From contig NC_033567.1 in assembly GCF_001680005.1 (NCBI RefSeq), positions 4,836,001 through 4,900,000 of the forward strand: 64,000 nt of DNA, read 5' to 3'. The DNA comes from Plasmodium coatneyi (Eukaryota; Apicomplexa; Aconoidasida; Haemosporida; Plasmodiidae). The position numbers and the translations under genes are program-made. Every line of letters begins with the position of its first letter. Position 1 is the first letter of the stretch. This document shows, in pieces, positions 1-13,400 of this stretch. Under the pieces are notes generated by a model, which was not told where the DNA came from, made no database searches, and saw nothing but the letters and a program-made list of their open reading frames with translations.

Positions 1-2067
1 CTTAGTCATTCTCACAGGGGAAAAGAAATTAGTGTTGCAATGGGGGAGAAGCATATCATAGCCAAAATTGACAAAAGGGGAGGCATAAAAGTGGATGCAA
101 AGGTCACGGACGAATATGTCTCTGTAGGGGGGGTTACACATAATAGTGAGTCGAAAGGTTTGCGCACACAGAATGAAAGAAGCGTGAATAATTCTTTGAA
201 AGAGAAGGAAGATGCCCCTCCGGAGTACCACATTTATAAGAATAGACACGAACGCAGAAATTATGGAACAAGTGATATAGGGGGGAAAAAACATTTCTCT
301 ATAAGGAATAAAAAAATGAAGGATATAATAAGTAGGAAGCAGTATTACATGAGGAGTAGGAGCAATACGCTATCCAGTGATGAAGGGAATAAGGAAAAAT
401 ACCTACCCCGGGGTGATAGTGAAAATTTGGATTTTTCCCACTCCGATGAAGAAAAAGGAAGAAATGTGAGAAATTCGCTATTCGAAAATTCGGCGAAGCA
501 TTGCCTGATGTATGACCAGGATGACGCAGATTTTATGAATCCGTCCTGCATAAATATTCCCCATAATGGGAAGGACCAAATTGGTAAGAAGTTGGAAGAG
601 TGGAAAAAGTTCGCAGAAGGGATAGAAAAAGTGAACAAACAAATTAATGTGTTCGTTTTTCACATTTCTAATGAGAGCAGTTCTGGTGAAAGGACAGGAG
701 GGAAATCGGGCGAACCGGTGAGTGGCGATATTTACTATTTGAAAAAAAGATGTGCAAATTATTTACACACCTGTATCGTTTTAGCTAGTAACCTATTTAG
801 AAATAAAAAAAGGAGCAGAGAAAATGTTCTTCTCTTTTTAAATAACGAACACGAAATAGATGTGGTCAAGAAGGGGTTGCAAAATGGAGGCATCGAAAAT
901 AGTAACATCGCAGTTGTGAATGACATGGGTGAGGATGACCCCGATTGGGGAGAGTTACGGGACAAAATTATTATCCTAAAGGATAATGAATTTTTTTATA
1001 AAAAGGTAAAAAATGTAAAATATGTCATAGATCCATGCTTTGTGAAGGATGAAATATATGACTACAACTTGAACGTGACGAAAAAGTACACCATAATGTG
1101 CAGTAGGAACAAATGTGAAGAGCGGAGACTCTTTTGCAGTGACACCATTTGTTATCGATTGATAACGGAGGATGATTACATGAATTTACTGAAGGAAAAT
1201 TGCATACCAGAAATATTAAAAAGGGACATTTTTTACAACATATTTTTTTTAAAAACGTTAGGAATGAAGAATGTGTGTTCATTCGATTTTGTCACTGCTC
1301 CAATGGTAATAGCTTTGAAGAGATGCTTCGAGATGCTTTACATTTTAAAACTTATGGACATGGATGGAAATGTAACGGATAAGAAGTTAAGCCTATTACT
1401 TTGTCATCTACCGCTAAAATTTAAGTATAGCGTGTTTCTGCTGAACAGTATAAAGTACAGATGTGTGTACGAAGTGGTAGTTATTATAAGCATGCTAATT
1501 AATGAACCCATCTTTTTATATAACCATAAAAATGTAGATAGGGTGAGAGCTATGCGATTACCTCTGATGGCTGAAGAAAGCGACCTCTTGAGTTACTATA
1601 ATATATTTCAATATTTTGAGAAAGCAAAGGATAGAAAAAGTTTTTGCTATGATAACTTTTTAGCCTATAAATCAGTTAAAAGGGCGAGCAAATTTTTTTA
1701 TAGATTAAAAAGAATATTGCATAATTTCGGCATAGAGATGGAGAAGTCAAATAATGTGGAATACATATTGAAGGCAAAAATATGTTCGTTCTTTTATAAC
1801 GTTTCGAAAGTGGTAGGTGATAATTCGTACAGGCTCCTAAATGGGAGAGGTGGCAATGAGTTATTATACCTAGATCAGTTGTCTGTCTTGAACGAATCGG
1901 AGCAACAGAGGAGGAAGTTTATCGTGTACACCGATGCTTATTCGAATAATGAATCCAGAATTTTTGTGAGACACGCATCTGTTATTGATCCCTTATGGCT
2001 TATCACTGAATGTCCATCATACTTTTCCAATAAGCATTGTGTGAAGCTCGCGGGGATGGAAAGTTGA
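1..2067 (+). CDS. DEAH-box RNA helicase-like protein, C-terminal part (partial at left edge; degenerate motifs)
   Basis: The frame is open to base 1, so the gene continues to the left. The first Met inside the window is at 40, but bases 13-17 (cacag) could be an intron acceptor, so 40 need not be the true start. Numbering from 40, residues about 210-340 match the second RecA domain of the Prp2/16/22/43 family: motif IV is kept as LLFLNNEHEID and the family's VxDPGF element appears as VIDPCF (about 330). After it come the winged-helix/HA2 part (SFDFVTAPMVIALKRCFEML, about 420) and the C-terminal OB-fold ending in IDPLWLITECPSYF. Motif V (TNIAETS in active members) and motif VI (QRxGRxGR) are not recognisable; motif VI is replaced by EERRLFCSD before CYRL. 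The Walker A and DEAH motifs would lie upstream and cannot be judged. Family membership is clear; helicase activity is doubtful. Confidence 0.75.
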   Translation, partial: LSHSHRGKEISVAMGEKHIIAKIDKRGGIKVDAKVTDEYVSVGGVTHNSESKGLRTQNERSVNNSLKEKEDAPPEYHIYKNRHERRNYGTSDIGGKKHFSIRNKKMKDIISRKQYYMRSRSNTLSSDEGNKEKYLPRGDSENLDFSHSDEEKGRNVRNSLFENSAKHCLMYDQDDADFMNPSCINIPHNGKDQIGKKLEEWKKFAEGIEKVNKQINVFVFHISNESSSGERTGGKSGEPVSGDIYYLKKRCANYLHTCIVLASNLFRNKKRSRENVLLFLNNEHEIDVVKKGLQNGGIENSNIAVVNDMGEDDPDWGELRDKIIILKDNEFFYKKVKNVKYVIDPCFVKDEIYDYNLNVTKKYTIMCSRNKCEERRLFCSDTICYRLITEDDYMNLLKENCIPEILKRDIFYNIFFLKTLGMKNVCSFDFVTAPMVIALKRCFEMLYILKLMDMDGNVTDKKLSLLLCHLPLKFKYSVFLLNSIKYRCVYEVVVIISMLINEPIFLYNHKNVDRVRAMRLPLMAEESDLLSYYNIFQYFEKAKDRKSFCYDNFLAYKSVKRASKFFYRLKRILHNFGIEMEKSNNVEYILKAKICSFFYNVSKVVGDNSYRLLNGRGGNELLYLDQLSVLNESEQQRRKFIVYTDAYSNNESRIFVRHASVIDPLWLITECPSYFSNKHCVKLAGMES

Positions 2068-3177
2068 AGGGTTGGGGCCGCATTTGCACTCTCGCAGTTA
2101 CGCAGAAGTGCAAATGGGGGATATATCCTTCCGTTGGTAGAGCTCTCCACAATGAGGCTTACATTTGGGGGATATTTGTGGTGCACACTGTGGCTTATCT
2201 ACATATTATAACCTCTATGTAACCATCAAAACGATGCATAAATGATTAAAATTTTGTCTTACTATTTGTAAAAACTTTGAGGAACTTTCACCAAAGCAAT
2301 TCCTTTGGAGGTTCCATCGAAACACATATTTGCGCTTATCTACCAGTTGGGAGCTTTCCACAGATGGAATACATTTTTTGGTTCACAATTTTGAAGGGGG
2401 CATTTTTGCCCATTTGCTTACCCAACGTTTTCGTTTTTTCGTACGCACCACTGGGAATCCCCATTTTGTGTGCCCAATTTTTTTTTAAAATGTGGAACAC
2501 TTTTTCTCGACAAGTTTTAACTTCAACTGGCATTATCTATACATATGTGGTTATCGACTCTGTTGGCGATTTTTCAAATGTGCTGTTCGTTTTTATTTTA
2601 CAAAGAAATTTTTCCACCAAAAAAAAAGGTGCAAAAAAATATCATAAAAAATGGACCAAAAAAAAAAAAAAGAACAAATTGAAATTGCCCTTTAATATAT
2701 GTGCAGATTTTATTATTTTTTCTCACTTCGCTGTAGAAACATTTTCCTACCTTTGGAGGTTCTAAAAATACAAGGGCGTTTTTTATTTTTACTCCATCTG
2801 AAATTCCAGCTTGACATGCTGATTGTACTTTTTGCGAGAGTGGGCAAAATGGCCCCCCAATCAAACACCTGCTTTAGCATAACGATGGAAGCAGGCAACA
2901 TAAGCACAAAATGATGCGTTTTTTTTTTCTTTTTTTTTGTGGGTTGATCAGCTTTGGAGAATGAGTGACTGGGCTGATCAGCACACGTTGTATAGTAGCA
3001 CATAACAACATAAGTGCCATTTTTTTTATCCAAAAAAGGGGGGGAAGAAGGATTTCACAAATTTGCTAAAATGTAGTACATATACATATGTAGTCTCCTT
3101 GTAAGTGTATAAATGCGTATATGTGTAAATTGGGATAAATCATCCCTTGGACGTACCCAAAGCTGAAGAAGAACAAA
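2068..3177. other. intergenic region, helicase-like gene to COX11
   Basis: About 1.1 kb between two genes on the same strand, so it holds the 3' UTR of the left gene and the promoter/5' UTR of COX11. It is rich in A and T runs (2622-2672, 2920-2938, 3013-3020). A 162-codon open stretch at 2277-2765 begins with a non-ATG codon and ends in lysine-rich low complexity; I do not think it is a gene. One inverted repeat (2945-2980) is listed separately. Confidence 0.6.
2945..2980. repeat. inverted repeat, 8-bp arms
   Basis: TGATCAGC (2945-2952) and its exact reverse complement GCTGATCA (2973-2980) are separated by 20 bases. The right arm with two further bases, GCTGATCAGC, is itself a 10-base palindrome. 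It lies about 200 bases upstream of the COX11 start, so it could be a hairpin in the 5' UTR or a pair of protein sites. No function is shown. Confidence 0.5.
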
Positions 3178-3867
3178 ATGAGCGTTATAAAAAGGATCTT
3201 GAGCAGGCTGAGAATGAACAGAACGAACAAAGGGAAGAACAATTTCCTCGTGTTAGAAAAAAAAGAAAAATTGGAAACCCCATACATATATTTGTCCCTA
3301 TCGGCCTGCATGCTTGGATTATCCTTTGCCTTCGTCCCACTGTACCAGTTGTTCTGCCAATCAACTGGATACGGTGGAACCATACAAAATAAAATCGACC
3401 TCAGAAAAGTGTTGGAGAAAAAAAAGGCAAATAATAAGAACAGATTAATTGAAGTAAACTTTACGAGTCAGTCTAATATGCCATGGGTGTTCGAACCAGA
3501 ACAGAAAAAAATAATTGTAAAACCTGGGGAAACGGTGTTAGCATTTTATAAGGCAAAAAATTTGCTTGACAAACCAATTATAGGAATAGCTCTCTATCAT
3601 GTGCTTCCTGACGAGGCAGGTTTGTACTTCAATAAAATTCAGTGCTTTTGTTTCGAAGAACAGATGCTAAATGCGAATGAAGAAATTGATTTGCCAGTTT
3701 TGTTTTTTATCGATCCGGACATTTTAAACGATTCTAGGTTAAAGAATTTGGAGAAAATTACTCTGTCGTATATTTTTTTTGAGTCTGACTCGGAAATCCC
3801 CGAGGAATATCAGCACCTTTCAAGGGCCATCGCGCCGAAGAAGAAACCAGAAATTCAAGTCATTTGA
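3178..3867 (+). CDS. COX11: cytochrome c oxidase assembly protein COX11 (CtaG family)
   Basis: A 229-residue single-exon protein. COX11 is a copper chaperone of the mitochondrial inner membrane that delivers copper to the CuB site of cytochrome c oxidase subunit 1. A basic N-terminus (residues 1-33) fits mitochondrial targeting. One membrane segment spans about residues 37-57 and runs into the family motif PLYQLFCQSTGYGGT, with the conserved Cys60. The copper-binding CFCF motif is at 156-159, in the expected setting IQCFCFEEQ followed by DLPVLFFIDPD. All hallmark residues of the family are present and the length is usual for a mitochondrial COX11. The C-terminus carries a short basic tail (KKKPEIQVI). 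The start at 3178 is the first in-frame Met and leaves a plausible targeting segment. It converges on the large CRMP gene to its right. Confidence 0.95.
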   Translation: MSVIKRILSRLRMNRTNKGKNNFLVLEKKEKLETPYIYLSLSACMLGLSFAFVPLYQLFCQSTGYGGTIQNKIDLRKVLEKKKANNKNRLIEVNFTSQSNMPWVFEPEQKKIIVKPGETVLAFYKAKNLLDKPIIGIALYHVLPDEAGLYFNKIQCFCFEEQMLNANEEIDLPVLFFIDPDILNDSRLKNLEKITLSYIFFESDSEIPEEYQHLSRAIAPKKKPEIQVI

Positions 3868-4430
3868 GGAGGGATATACTTGTACAGCAGTGTGATACGG
3901 CTGTAGCAATTTTTCAAAAGTAGCTTCGTTTTCGCACTGAAAAGGGAACGTAAAACTGGCCTATATTTACCATGAAGAATGTGCTCATTTATCGTTGAAG
4001 GTGCAAATATGAGCAAAAAAAAAAAAAGAAAAAAAAAAGTTCCCTTTTTTGCCCCATTCAGTTATCATTTTTTTTTTTTGTGTGTTATCCTCCACGTTAC
4101 ACATTCCAGTTGCGGGATTTTTCCAAAATGGGAGGAGCGTTTATTTAAATGTTGGGTGTGCGCAGCGGTTTCTATTACGCACTTTTAAAGATTCATAAAT
4201 GTGTACATATATATATACGAATTTAGCAAAAGGATTCGTCGTTATAGGGGAGATTATTAAGCAAAATGGTAAGGAGCCCACATGGGTGACAAAACAATCA
4301 TATACGAACATCCACAATGGAGTGAACAACGGAAATGTTTTGCGAATAAACAAAAAAAAAAAAAACTTTTTCCATCCAGCTGATAGTTGATGAAAGCATG
4401 TGCTCACATTTTGAGCAGCAAAGTACGGAT
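3868..4430. other. convergent intergenic region COX11 / CRMP4
   Basis: About 560 bases between the stop codons of two converging genes, so it should hold both 3' UTRs. There are A runs at 4014-4038 and 4350-4364, T runs near 4069-4080, and a short TA stretch at 4206-4217. Short open frames here are A/T-run artefacts. I see no gene or RNA. Confidence 0.6.
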
Positions 4431-7400
4431 TCAATCGTTTGGTTCCTTCGTCTTCGAATGGTCGAACTTGTAAGTGCCTTCATTTTGCAAAACGGAGAAG
4501 ATGTAATGAATATCTTCATCCACGTTTCCATCGGGTGGTATGTTCTTCCGAGAATTTTTCAATAAATTTCTTAACGATTGGGACTTTTCATTTACATCTA
4601 TGCAATCTTGTAGGCATTCAATTTTGGACATTAATTCTTGCTCGAGTTTTTTTCTTTTATTTAATTCTTCCTTATAGAAGTAATAATTTTTCACTCTCAT
4701 TTTTTCTGCAGTATCGCCTGTTTTTATTTCATTATCGATTTCTTCTGTTTCCAGTTTTATTTCATCCCTCAGTTTATTTATGTAGAAGACAAGACTTTTT
4801 TCAAATCGTATGAATTTTTCGTTATAAAGTTGATACAATTTGGTAAAACTTTGCATGTCCATTGACTTTAACGTTTTCATAGCTATGTACAATTCGAATA
4901 GGGAGATGAGCATGTTGAATGTGCTTTCATTAAACATTTCTGAGGAAAAAATATCCATGGAATGGTTGAAAATATTTTCAAATTTGTATGAATGGTCCTT
5001 TTGGTTGATATGGTTGTGTATCTCTGGGTTATCCATTTTGATCGATTTTTTTTTTAATTTTGCTTGGGCCTTTTTTTTTTTTTTTTCTTTTTTTTTGAGA
5101 TAACTTAGAACGCCCATTTGTGCTTGCTCTTCGCTGCTTTTCCTGGTTTCACTTTTTCCCTTCGAGGATGCATCTTTATCAGATGGGGCATCATTCGAAT
5201 ATTTGTCATCCATGATATTGTTATTTCTATCCTGTGTGTGTTTCCTATTTTTTAGACTTCCCATATGGTTATACGATCCATAGCTGCGGCTAATTTTTAT
5301 TTCTGTGTTTTCAAAGCTGTGTTTCTTTTCCAACGCTTCGGTGGGCGCACTGTTTGGGGGCTGGTCTCCGGGGGTGTTCGCAGAGACGCTAAAATTGCTT
5401 CTCTCCTGATTGATGAGTTCACATTTATAAAATAGAGGAAAGAAGACGTACTGATCTATGTTCATTTTTAACTGATCCATGTTGTGTGGAAGGACAACAT
5501 TAGTTTTATTAATTTTTTTAATCCATGATATGTAGACAAAGGCAAACCTCATGGAAAAGTCGAACCAATTTTCGTAAATCGAACCGACCTTTGATGCACA
5601 CAAAAACTTGTCGATAATTTCTATTATGGCGGATACAAAATATTTAATATTTTTTTTCCTTCGTTTATCTCTTGCATAATTTGGAAAGAAGGAAAAGAAT
5701 TTCTTCTTGTTATTTTTAGCTTTATCCCCATTTAAGTCTAAGCAAAATTTATTTTCAAAAGGCATTTGAAATAGTAAATCTTCATTTTGTTCGTCATACC
5801 ATATGAGCGCTACGTTGTGGATGTTTACGGGTAGGTGGTTTTTCTTTATGTGGAAGATTTCCTTTTTCTTCTTTTCGATTTGCTCCTTATTGTTTGCACT
5901 GTTCCATTTGGATATATCGTTATTTAAGTTGATGTTATACCTTTTTATGATATTCTCTATTGGTTCAAATTTTATATTTTCCTTGGACATTCTGTTGATT
6001 TTATTTGGACCATCATTATTTGGAGACTGTTTGGATATATTTTTCTTTTGATTTTTATTCAGGAAAAATTTAATTTTATTCATAAGTCTGTAGTACAGTT
6101 TATAGTTATTATGCTTAATGTTATTTTCCCCATACGCTGCTGTTTTTATACTTATAAATTTTTCTGTGTAGATTGAATATCTGGACAGGATAATTTCTCG
6201 GATCACTTTGTGTAGCATGTAAAGGTGGTAAAAGAGGATAATGATAATGGGGATGTAGAAAAACTTCCCATAGTTCCAGTAGAAACTACCCCAAATGGTT
6301 AGGGCAACGAAAATGTTTAAGACATTCCCAACGCGCAAACATATGTTGAGGATGTTGAAGGACCTTCCATCAAAGGGGGTAGAATAAATCTCCAGAATGG
6401 AGAAAGTTGTTAATATGACAGTGATTAGGATGACATAATAAAATTCGTAGTGTATACTCAACGTTATTAGTAGTATTAAAATGATATTTTTCAGGATAAA
6501 TATAAATTCGAAGATTTCCGTGCCTTGTTTATACCCTGTTAATAAATTGGACAGTAAAATATCAAACAATTTATACTTATTGCGCTTCGAATATAGCGTT
6601 ATCAATAGTGTAAAAATGCCAGCATAGAAGAATAAGGCCAGGATAACAACCAAAATTCCTGTAAAGAAGGAATTATCAGAAAGGGTGCACTTTTGCGTGG
6701 TTAAATAGGATAAGTACAGTTCTGATTGTTGGGACTTGTATTTTATCGGTTTGCAGAAGGCGAGTTGAATCACTTCCATAAGAACGTAGGGTGAGGATAG
6801 GACGATGAGCAAAGTGTAACAGGGGAAGGTGTCGTGTAAAAATGTGAGGAGTCTCCTTCCTAACTTTTCATTTCTTTTATGCATAAATCGCCAAGGTCCG
6901 AAAATCTTCTTATTATAAATATACTCAACCGTTTCGTTTAGGAAAATGTCGTACATTTTGTCGTCACTTTTTAGGTATTTTAATTCGTACTCTGTGCATT
7001 CCCCATTTTGTTCGTCATCATCTACATTGTGGAGGACATCGTCTTCACAAAACACTTGGACATGTTTTCTGTTCGTCAGATTAGGAACATTTGGAGCGCT
7101 TTCATCAAGCAGGGTGGATTCGCCATTTGGATCCACCCCGTTTTCCTTATCACTTAGGCCATTTTTTTCCAAGTCGTGGGTTACCGTCGAATGGGTGCAG
7201 GAATCTTGGTCGTCCTCCGTTTTATTAGACACGTAAATTTTCGATTTTTTTCCCTTTTTGGGGAATTCTTTTCTGTTTCGGTTATTTGTTAGGCAGTCCA
7301 AGTGGTATTTCACCTTCAGCTCCGGAATTGTCGACAAGACGTTCTCAAATTCTTGTATCTTCTTTTTGCATATAAATTTGTACACGTGAAGGATAACAAA

Positions 7401-10400
7401 CATGATAAGCGTTATAGAAACGGCATCGAAAAGAGGCGTAAAAATATTCACGTACTTCTGCATGTACCACACTTCGTTGTAATGCACATTTGTATTGTAC
7501 GAGTGGACAAAACAGCCAACCCTGAAGTAATAAGAAAACATTTTCAAATGGGAGAGAAACAAGCTTCTGTAAATGTGCCAATATTTGGTAATAAATAAAT
7601 TGGCTGTGGGTGAAAAAAATCCATATGCCACAAGGGTAAAGGATCCGTTAAACCAAATTTTCATCAGAATACCACTTATGTACAATTTGTTGAAACAACT
7701 ATTATAGTTGAGTGAAACGATCAGAATAATAATTACATAATAAATCATTTTTAAAAATATCATAAGAAATATTTCGTTGAAGAAATTTTTACATCTGTGG
7801 CACTTGGACTTGAAATGACTCATGTCGTATCCCTTTTGACAATTATTGCATTGGTATCCTGTGGACCCTTCCTGGCACATGTTGGTTATTGTTCCTAGAC
7901 ACCTATCAGGTATAGTACAAACATGAATGTCTGGCAATCTTTCAAATTTGTTGTTTTTTATTCTCAATTGGTTTGCCTCTTCTATGTATTTATTGAACAT
8001 TTCTTCGAAGGAGTATTTCATTTCGTTACTTTGTAGAAGCGGAGGAGTTATTTTTTGTTCAGGTTTACCTATTAGGATAGTCGGCACAGTTTTTTTTAAA
8101 TAAGTAGAAATTGCATTCGTATGATTGTTTGGGATCACCTCGTTTGAATTTTTCACAATTTTTCTATCCTCCTGCTTGTAGTTCAAAAAAGAGATCGCAT
8201 TTGTCTGGTGGAGTATAAAATTATGTGTTTCTCCTCCTTCGACTGCGTTGGTTGCTTTCTTATTCTTATTCCTTTCTTTTAAGGCTTCTATGAATTCCAT
8301 ATTTAGATGCAGATCTTGGCTTTTTTTAAAAAATAAGTAATTCCTGCTTTGGACATTTTTCTGAATAAATAGGAGTAAGTTGTAATAAGGGTAGGAATAT
8401 TTTAAGTCCTCATTATCCTGTAGGGGGTCCCAATCATTGATTGGGTGTTTTTCCTTATAGACTGCATAATTTCCGTACAGTGGATATGGATTTTCATGGT
8501 CTAAAATGTTTATATTGTTATATTCCCTGTTTTTTAGCAGCTGAAGAAAGAGGTCAATATGGAAGCCTCTGTTACATACGGCTCCTTTGGGGCATGGTTT
8601 GCAACTTTTGGTGCGTTTCTCACGTTTGGTTAGACTGCTACTTTGTAAAGGGTTAGTACTATTCTCACCGTCGTTTTGATCTTCCGTGGTGGCCAAGTAA
8701 TAACCGTTTTTACAGAAACACTGATTTTCGTATGACGAACCGATGAACGTTGTGGAGAAATGTGGACAGACCCCAGAGCAGCTGTTATCATATTCGTTCT
8801 CCTTGAATGTGTTGGGAGGACATGGGATGCATTCTACTTTTTTATCTTCTGATGTTCTTAAAAATTTTCCATGAATACATATGCAGTTATTTATGGAGCT
8901 TCTCTGCATTATTCCTTTTGGAATAACTAAATCGTTGGGGCATTTTTTTGGTAGTGTGTGAAATTGGCCTTGGAAACGTTTGTTGTTGAAGGTGATGTCT
9001 GATTCGATTCCTCCTTCGCAGTAGTGGTTATCGAGAGGGCATGGCCTACATACAGCTATCTCACGCTTTAACGTTTGATTGGTTCCTTCATTAACTTCTA
9101 TCCTGTTTAGGTTATTTAAGCTGATTTTCACAATTTCTGTCCTGTAATATACGTCAGTTTGTTTCTTTTTGGGGACAATAAAATATTGGTCAATAATATT
9201 TTTGTAGTTAATTTTTTCCGAATTGACAAAATTTTGCAACGTATCAAAGGTGAAATAATTTCCTGGAGTGCAGGAACAATCGTTAATACTGGTGGATCCT
9301 ATATTTACTGTTGAAAAGGTTAGGGGGCAATTTTCGCACTTAAAGTTTCCTACGTAATTTTTGTACGTCCCTCTATCGCATACCGCACATCTAAGTGTTG
9401 CAATTCCGACATAGGAGTAGCCTTTCAGGCATAGGCATTTATCCACATTGCTGGCCAAAGTAACTACCGTTTTTGAGTTATCTGGACAGGATATCAAGTA
9501 AGGGGTGTAATTCCCTGGACAGAATTTCCCCATAAAGCATTCAGCCACTTGATATTTCTTATAGAGTAAAAATTTTCTATCTCTATCGATGGAGCAGGTA
9601 AAAATGATGTTGTTTTTATTTCTTAATATAAAGTCTGTATAAGCTAAAGGAGTTCTGGACACGATGGCCCTTTCGATATTCTCGTCCAAAAAATTATCCA
9701 CATGGGAGTGGATATAATCATATATACTCTCGAAACTATAATGCTTACATTTAAAATATCCAACAATTATTTTTTGATTATTTTTTAAAAATATTTGTGT
9801 GTATTCTACGTTTTTCCTTGAGAATTCCACCCCTGTGCAGTAGATATTCGTTTTGCAGCTGTCTATGCAGGACTGTAAATTGGGTTTATAGGACACAGTA
9901 AAGTTGGGGCTGCTCTTTAGGTGTAGATTCACGTGGCACGTGACCTTGAGCATCTTATCAGATTTCCAGTCGTAGTTTTCTTCCATATTTTTCAGCAGTA
10001 CGGTGTATATGTAAAAGAGGGACGTCCGTTTTAGGAACCCCAGGTTTTTCAAGTGTTCCAATTTGTACTTGTTATTTTGTGCGTTTTCCCCGTTTTGCCC
10101 ATTTTGCGCGTTGTTTTGTCCCTCTGGAGGCAAGACCCCTTGATTATTTTGCTGCCCCCCTGGATGCAACGCCGCTTCGTTATTTCGCTTCCCCTGCTTG
10201 TCCTGGTTCTTATCCACATCGTTGAAAAGCTGCTCAAATTTTTGATCCAAAAACAACTCATACACATCGTCGTCGAAGCTTTTGACGCTCTCCTGGAAAT
10301 AGCTATAAATTCTGTTTTCCGAGTTGATGTCAAATTTATACCTCATGTATTCTATGCCTATGCTCTTGAACATGAGAAGGAAGTGGCCCTCCTCAGGGAG

Positions 10401-13400
10401 GCAGTTCAGGATGGACGTGGATCCCTCTGATACTGTGTAGGTATTCTGTGGGCAGGGAAGACAATACTGCTCTGACAACTTATGGTTAAAGAAATTCTTT
10501 GGGCATAATTTGCAACTGAGTTTCTTATTAAATGCGCTTCTTCTTTCATTTATGGAACCATATCCAATTTTGCATTTGCAGTCAAAAATGGAGGAGGCCA
10601 TTACCCTGTTCACAATGGAGTTTATGGGGCATCCTTTCTGATTTTTGGCGAACCCTTCACAGTATTTGTTACTACACGGTAGACACCTTTCCTTTTTGGT
10701 ATCCATAAAGTACCCACTTTCGCAGAATACGCATTTGCTTGGTTTGGGCATGTCTACCTCTATTGCGAACGTTTCCCTGTTCGGCTCGTCCTGGTTGTTC
10801 CCTAAGAGGAGTTCCCTGTTAATGCTAAGAGTTTCAAACTTGGCGTGGTCATTTTGGTGGTCATTTTGACCGCCATTTTTACGACCATTTTTACGGCCAT
10901 GGTTATCAAAATAGGCATACTGGAACATTTTATCTTGTAGGAGCAGGTCCTCATCATAATTGTATATTTTGTCCACCAAACCGTAGTTATGTTCATTCGG
11001 GATTGCAAAAATGTTCGTGTCCAAATATTTCGGATCGCACAGGGAGCAGTAGATAACGTCACCTTTTACCTTGCCAACCGAAGTGCAGTAAGTGCACGAT
11101 TGATTGTTCTCATTGTAGATAAAGTTTTCCTTACATACACACTCGTCTGCAGATGTGACTCCTTCTGGGGACATTTTGTTTTTGTGACATGGCATCAGTT
11201 GATTGTTTCCAGGACAGTAGTAATTTTTGAGACATAAAGCGCATTTTCCATTATGTTCGTAATAGCCTTCACTACATTTACAATTCATTTCGCTGTAACT
11301 CCTAGCTCCGTATATGGTACTCTTCCTATTAATGGGGCATCCCTTGATACATATAAAATTACCAGCCGTTTTTTTATAATAACCAGGTTTACACTGTTCA
11401 CAACTGGCAGTTTTTTCTGAATATTCATACCCAGCTGAGCAAAGACAATCCGTTATTAACTTAGATCCACTTTTCAAGGTAGAGGTGTTTTTAAAATGTT
11501 TCTCGCACTTTTCACATTTTAATTCTACGCTATCCCAGAAGGTTCCAATAGGACAACTATCGCACGTTTGATTTGTGTAGTTAAATTGTTTCCCTACGTC
11601 ACAGTAGGAATATAAATCTTTATATAACTTAACTTGGTGTTGAAAATGCGTTTTAGCAAAAATTTTTAATTGGAAATATCCAAAGTGTTTTAGTTTTCCC
11701 GTTATTATTCCTGTCTCAGTTGATATTTCTAATTTTGTCAATTGATCCACATTTGTGCATTGATCGTCAGAGTTTAGAAAGCAGAAGAAGATGAGTGAAT
11801 CGCTGTATATGTCTATTTCTGGTGCAATGTTTAACTCATCATTTGAATTATAATTTTTTGCAAATGTGTATTCGAAGGAAATGCTAAAGTACTGATCAAA
11901 GGAATTGAAATGGTAATGATAAATGATATTTTCCGCGTTAATAAGAGATGTAATTATTAGTAAGTTCTGATCTATGGCTATGACTTTATTGACTCCATTA
12001 TGTCTGTACCCCTTCTCCAATCTTATCGCTTTTACTATTCTATATTTATTTTTACTCAAATCGATAATTTTAATTTCGTTACTTCGTATTTGTGTTACGA
12101 ATGCTACATTGGTTCTATGTAAGGTGTGTGCAGTTTGCTCCCCACGATATATGGAAAAATTTAATGGGTTCTTTAAAGAGAACTTATGCTCTGTGGCGCT
12201 GTATTCTTCTAATTGTATGATATTTTTATTTTTCAAATTGTAGCTAAAAAAATTATTTCTTGTAGAATCCAATATGTACAGTATATCATCTTGTATGCTA
12301 ATGAATAGCGGATTTTGATATCCTTCCAGGTTTAGGTAATCCATTTGGCTTGTTAAATAATTGTCAGTTTGCACTACAGTTAATAGCTTCTTAATATTCC
12401 TTTCTATCGCTTCGTCGTAAACTGAACGGTCTACAGGTTGAGCAGCATCTCTTTTTTTTCTAGCAACCGTGGTGCGCGCAACTGGTCGGCTGACCTGTTT
12501 TTTTGCCATTGCAGACACGCTGGAAGGTGCTATCTGATGGTGCATTTCTTTTTTATTTCCGCTAGACCGATTTTTTTTCTCCCCATTTTTGAAAAAATCG
12601 AGAAAGTTGAACATGAAGTTTCTCTTCTTTGATATTTTTTCTGGGTTAAGTAGTCCATAGAAGTAGTTGGTCAATCCGTTTTTTTTTACCATGGATTGTA
12701 GATAGCTGTACAAATACTTCACATTTTTGACGAGAGTATTTTCATCCTTATTTGCTACCGATTGGGGGGATTTTTCCGACGCATCGACAATGGGATTGGC
12801 ATCTAATTTTATCTGTGCCGTGCGTGGGTCACTGTGGAGAGCGCTTTCTTCCGCCCTTCGGAGGCGAGTCCTTTTTTCTTTTTCGCTCCGCATATCCCTT
12901 CTTAACGTGCCAAAATGTAATAAATTTTGATGATCATTCTCTGTATAGGAATCTCCGCTCCGTTTACTCCTGGTTAGCACCGTGGCGTCATTTTTAGGTG
13001 CCTCTTTATTCGTTAATAATGTTGTTTTGAAAATTTTCGCACCATCAGGGTGAACAGGACCATGTAGAGAAGCACGCACCAAATCTGTGGTGTGGAAATT
13101 GCGACCCTCCTTTGGGTAATAGAGTGTGATCTTTTTACCCGTCGTTCCTTGTTCAACCATGGGGGTGTTCCTTTTGTAGGCCCTTAAATCTTTGTCTTGA
13201 ATGCTTCTTTTCCCTTTCCCCTTGTTAATAATATTAATAGCATTCCCCTGAGAGAAAATTTGAAAGCGCGCAATTCTTCTCACATTCAAGTCAGTTACGT
13301 AGATGTAGTGTTCATCAAAATCTACGTCAACTGGGAATGGCAAATTGTGATCGGTGGAGAAGGAAAGTTTTGTAACAAGTGCGTAGAAGAATAGATGCGT

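Noticed and set aside
2277..2765. 162-codon open frame between the helicase-like gene and COX11
   Set aside because: It has a non-ATG start, its end is a run of Lys from A tracts, there is no recognisable domain, and it lies where a promoter and UTRs are expected.
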